A stretch of 64,000 nt of DNA, from NCBI GenBank assembly GCA_023399055.1, contig JAEWQV010000016.1, positions 496,001-560,000 of the forward strand, in the 5' to 3' direction. The position numbers were made by a program, and so were the translations under genes. Source of the DNA: Bacillota bacterium (lineage in GTDB: Bacteria > Bacillota > Clostridia > Lachnospirales > Lachnospiraceae). The notes beneath the pieces were generated by a model. The model was not told where the DNA came from. It saw nothing but the letters and a program-made list of their open reading frames with translations, and made no database searches. This document shows, one piece after another, positions 60,936 through 64,000 of this stretch (the first letter of the stretch is position 1; every line of letters starts with the position of its first letter).

Positions 60936-61066
60936 AAAATATTTATAAAAATTAAAAGAAGGATTGACGAGATATGCAAAGTAGTGTATCGTTTAAGTTA
61001 ACCTGTATTCTTTTTTTTTGCAAAAATTTAGTCACTAGCCGCTTATGCGGTAGAATGGAGGATTTG

Positions 61067-62149
61067 ATGAAAGCATTCTTAATTCTTGAGGATGGCAATG
61101 TCTTTACCGGTGAAAGTATAGGGGCACAGAGAGAAATCATTAGTGAGATTGTCTTCAATACTGGAATGACAGGGTATCTGGAAGTATTGACTGACCCTTC
61201 GTACGCTGGCCAAAGTGTTGTTATGACTTATCCTTTGATTGGTAATTATGGGATTAGCTATGAAGACATGGAATCACACAAGCCTTGGCTGGATGGTTTT
61301 ATTGTAAGAGAATTATCAAGAATACCTAGCAATTTTCGAAGTGAAGAAAGCATTCAAAACTTCCTGGAGCGTAACGATATTCCTGGAATAGCAGGGATTG
61401 ATACCAGAGCACTGGTTAAAATCCTAAGGAATAAGGGGACGATGAATGGAATGATTACAACAGACGAGAATTATAAGCTCGAAGCTGTAATTGATAAAAT
61501 TCATCAGTATCAAGTACTTAAAGTGATTGAAAAAACTAGTAGAACCGATGTTAAAGTAGTTCCAGCCATTGGAGAAACAAAATATAAGGTTGCATTAATG
61601 GATTATGGTTTAAAGCTGAATATTCCAAGATGTTTATCAAATAGAGGCTGTGAGGTAACGATATATCCAGCTTTCACAAAGGCAGAAGAAGTGCTAAAAA
61701 ATAATCCTGACGGAATTATGCTATCCAACGGACCTGGTGATCCAAAGGAGTGCACTGATATAATAAAAGAAGTTAAGAACATGTTTGACAGCAATGTACC
61801 AATCTTTGCAATTTGTCTGGGACATCAGTTACTTGCTCTTGCAAACGGTGGAGACACACAAAAAATGAAGTATGGACATCGAGGAGCCAACCATCCGGTA
61901 AAGGATTTGAAAACTGGAAGAGTCTATATCTCCACACAAAATCATGGATACATGGTATTACCGGAAAGCTTAAAACCACAGGTTGCAGAAGTAAGTTTCG
62001 TCAATGTAAATGACAAAACAGTGGAAGGAATGCACTACCTGGGTAAGAATGTATTCTCGGTTCAATTCCATCCTGAAGCATGTGCAGGACCGATGGATAG
62101 TGAATTTTTATTCAACGAATTTATTAATATGATGGAGGTACAGCGATAA
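61067..62149 (+). CDS. carA: Carbamoyl-phosphate synthase small (glutaminase) subunit
   Basis: 360 residues from the ATG at 61067 (GGAGG upstream; start M-K-A-F-L-I-L-E-D-G typical). An N-terminal CPSase_sm domain (1-140) with ETVFNTGMTGYLE-like IVFNTGMTGYLEVLTDPSY is followed by a class I glutamine amidotransferase: GDPKEC, nucleophile Cys in FAICLGHQLLA and the His-Glu of FHPEACAGP. Supplies ammonia to CarB. A longer frame from 60974 lacks a ribosome site. Its TAA overlaps the carB ATG. Confidence 0.97.
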   Translation: MKAFLILEDGNVFTGESIGAQREIISEIVFNTGMTGYLEVLTDPSYAGQSVVMTYPLIGNYGISYEDMESHKPWLDGFIVRELSRIPSNFRSEESIQNFLERNDIPGIAGIDTRALVKILRNKGTMNGMITTDENYKLEAVIDKIHQYQVLKVIEKTSRTDVKVVPAIGETKYKVALMDYGLKLNIPRCLSNRGCEVTIYPAFTKAEEVLKNNPDGIMLSNGPGDPKECTDIIKEVKNMFDSNVPIFAICLGHQLLALANGGDTQKMKYGHRGANHPVKDLKTGRVYISTQNHGYMVLPESLKPQVAEVSFVNVNDKTVEGMHYLGKNVFSVQFHPEACAGPMDSEFLFNEFINMMEVQR

Positions 62150-64000
62150 TGCCAAGAATTGAGAGTATCCAAAAAGTATTAGTAGTTGGTTCAGGTCCAA
62201 TTATCATCGGTCAGGCAGCAGAGTTTGACTACGCGGGAACACAGGCATGTCGCTCTTTGAAAGAGGAAGGCATTACAGTAGTATTGGTAAATTCAAATCC
62301 GGCAACCATTATGACAGACAAAGAAATAGCTGATATTGTCTACATAGAGCCATTAACTCCGGATTTTGTAAAGAGAATTATATTAAAAGAAAAACCTGAT
62401 AGTGTATTACCTACCCTTGGAGGCCAGGCGGCTCTTAACATTGCCATGGAACTTGAGGAGTCAGGTTTCTTAAAAGAGAATGATGTGAAATTAATAGGTA
62501 CCACCTCCTTAACCATCAAGAAGGCAGAGGACCGTTTAGAATTTAAAACCACCATGGAGAAGATTGGTGAGCCCTGTGCTCCAAGTACCGTAGTAACAAC
62601 CGTTAAGGATGCAGTAGAGTTTGCCAAAACAATTGGATACCCAGTCGTGGTACGTCCCGCTTATACCCTAGGAGGCAGTGGCGGTGGTATTGCGGCAACC
62701 AAAGAAGAACTGGAAGATATTTGCTCCAACGGATTGCGTCTTTCCAGAGTAGGGCAGTGTTTAATTGAGCGTTGTATTGCTGGCTGGAAGGAAATTGAAT
62801 ATGAAGTAATGCGTGATGGTGCAGGTAATTGCATTACCGTATGTAACATGGAAAACCTGGATCCGGTTGGAGTTCATACTGGTGATAGTATCGTGGTGGC
62901 TCCCTCACAGACCTTGGGTGATAAAGAGTATCAGATGTTGCGAAGCTCGGCTTTAAATATCATCACTGAACTTGGTATCACTGGTGGCTGTAACGTACAG
63001 TATGCGCTTCATCCAGATACCTTTGAATACTGTGTAATTGAGGTGAATCCTCGTGTAAGCCGTTCTTCCGCACTTGCATCGAAAGCAACTGGTTACCCTA
63101 TTGCTAAGGTGGCAGCAAAGATTGCACTCGGTTACCACTTAGATGAAATTCAGAATGCAGTAACCAAGAAAACCTATGCTAGTTTTGAGCCAACACTGGA
63201 TTACTGTGTTGTAAAAATACCAAAATGGCCTTTTGATAAATTCATTACTGCGAAAAGAGTTCTATCCACCCAGATGAAGGCAACTGGAGAGGTAATGGCA
63301 ATCAGCAATAGCTTTGAAGCAGCTTTAATGAAGGCGCTTCGTTCTCTGGAACAGAATATTTACAGCTTAAAGTACGGTAAATATAACGAGATGACTATAG
63401 AAGAAGTTCAAGAAGAGTTATATAAAATAGATGACAGACGACTCTTTGCAATTGCAGAAGCAATCCGCAGAGGAGTTACGTTTGAGCAAATTCATGATAT
63501 AACAAAAATTGATTATTGGTTCATTGATAAAATATCAATTCTCGTAAATCTTGAACAGGAATTGGCAACAAAACCTTACAGCATTGAGCTGCTCAAGGAA
63601 GCGAAACGACTTGGGTATCCAGACCGAGTTATCTCTGAATTAACCGGCAAATCTGTGGCTGAAATTAAAGCTGATCGTAAACAGAATGGCATAGTAGCTG
63701 CTTACAAGATGGTAGATACCTGTGCAGCAGAGTTTGATGCTGCAACACCGTATTATTATTCAACCTTTGGTGACTTTAATGAAGTGGAAGAGACGAAGGG
63801 AAGAAAGAAGATTATGGTTCTGGGTTCCGGACCAATCCGTATCGGTCAGGGTATTGAATTTGATTATTGCTCCGTACACAGTGTCTGGGCGTTATCAAAG
63901 AGCGGCTGTGAAACCATTATCGTAAATAACAATCCAGAAACAGTAAGTACGGACTTTGATATTGCTGATAAGCTGTATTTTGAGCCTCTAACACCGGAGG
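62149..64000 (+). CDS. carB: Carbamoyl-phosphate synthase large subunit, 3' end outside window
   Basis: About 617 residues of roughly 1070 are visible. ATG at 62149 shares its A with the carA stop. The N-terminal carboxyphosphate domain has KVLVVGSGPIIIGQAAEFDY, an ATP-grasp region with RPAYTLGGSGGG and IEVNPRVSRSSALASKATG; the linker region (from about 400) and the start of the second half (IMVLGSGPIRIGQGIEFDY, near 555) follow, so the frame is intact to the window end. Makes carbamoyl phosphate for arginine and pyrimidine synthesis. Confidence 0.97.
   Translation, partial: MPRIESIQKVLVVGSGPIIIGQAAEFDYAGTQACRSLKEEGITVVLVNSNPATIMTDKEIADIVYIEPLTPDFVKRIILKEKPDSVLPTLGGQAALNIAMELEESGFLKENDVKLIGTTSLTIKKAEDRLEFKTTMEKIGEPCAPSTVVTTVKDAVEFAKTIGYPVVVRPAYTLGGSGGGIAATKEELEDICSNGLRLSRVGQCLIERCIAGWKEIEYEVMRDGAGNCITVCNMENLDPVGVHTGDSIVVAPSQTLGDKEYQMLRSSALNIITELGITGGCNVQYALHPDTFEYCVIEVNPRVSRSSALASKATGYPIAKVAAKIALGYHLDEIQNAVTKKTYASFEPTLDYCVVKIPKWPFDKFITAKRVLSTQMKATGEVMAISNSFEAALMKALRSLEQNIYSLKYGKYNEMTIEEVQEELYKIDDRRLFAIAEAIRRGVTFEQIHDITKIDYWFIDKISILVNLEQELATKPYSIELLKEAKRLGYPDRVISELTGKSVAEIKADRKQNGIVAAYKMVDTCAAEFDAATPYYYSTFGDFNEVEETKGRKKIMVLGSGPIRIGQGIEFDYCSVHSVWALSKSGCETIIVNNNPETVSTDFDIADKLYFEPLTPE

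Noticed and set aside
60937..61066. PyrR-binding attenuator ahead of carA
   Set aside because: Only a small CCGC/GCGG hairpin is present; no PyrR-type conserved loop was found.

Overview
The window reads as chromosome of a low-GC, spore-forming Clostridia bacterium, most likely a plant-polysaccharide-degrading Lachnospiraceae (the Lachnoclostridium phytofermentans type of genome would fit; this is inference, no search was possible). Support: AT-rich intergenic DNA, strong AGGAGG ribosome sites, spo0H-type sigma factor, SleC-like cortex-lytic enzymes, a secreted GH26 mannanase with CBM35/X2/CBM3 modules, HrcA/CIRCE-controlled groESL, and many LytTR/GHKL signalling genes.

Layout. 1-2.4 kb: tail of an Ntn amide hydrolase, then a minus-strand envelope-stress-like operon (DUF2089 zinc ribbon, SHOCT-domain protein, a duplicated copy of its C-terminal domain, YvlD-like membrane protein). 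2.8-6.6 kb: methyltransferase, a decayed phosphotransferase-like gene, and a convergent AgrC-like kinase / LytTR regulator pair. 6.8-11.9 kb: small membrane protein, HscC-type Hsp70 translationally coupled to a membrane-anchored J-like TPR protein, and a collagen-repeat protein with a BclA-like C-terminal domain. 12-15.4 kb: MerR/zinc-ribbon/methyltransferase-like fusion and an exported FMN/FAD reductase lipoprotein. 15.7-23.2 kb: LytTR/GHKL two-component system, two overlapping ABC exporter half-genes, and an ECF sigma factor with a large C-terminal extension. 23.3-29.8 kb: mannanase, C39-like secreted peptidase, ADP-ribosylglycohydrolase-family protein. 30-35.5 kb: AraC regulator, membrane alpha/beta hydrolase with LytTR-DUF3021, PadR-DUF2812. 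36-39 kb: SEC-C protein, XRE regulator, DUF4015 hydrolase, TIGR04086 membrane protein. 39.3-44.6 kb: complete dTDP-L-rhamnose operon (rfbACDB), rlmB, sigH, tRNA-Thr and tRNA-Pro. 44.8-51.5 kb: metNI without metQ, DUF3810 protease-like protein, glnS, DUF2225 and DUF6062 proteins. 51.7-54 kb: CIRCE-groESL followed by a nested cruciform element. 54.3-60.7 kb: S41 peptidase, small protein, amidase, polysaccharide deacetylase, two tandem SleC-like proteins. 61-64 kb: carA and the first part of carB behind an ARG box.

Themes. Sporulation links several loci: sigH, the SleC-like pair and the collagen/BclA-like gene, the last three each carrying an upstream CAC-N16/17-CATANNNTA signature that resembles SigK/SigE promoters. 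Peptide-type signalling (two GHKL/LytTR systems, one LytTR-DUF3021 operon) sits among membrane and export genes. Several regulators are fused to extra domains, and two of these fusions contain an in-frame internal ribosome site. Repeated hairpin families punctuate intergenic regions. The features most deserving follow-up are the Hsp70/J-like membrane chaperone pair, the fused regulators, the nested cruciform behind groEL and the hairpin families; none can be declared novel from sequence reading alone.
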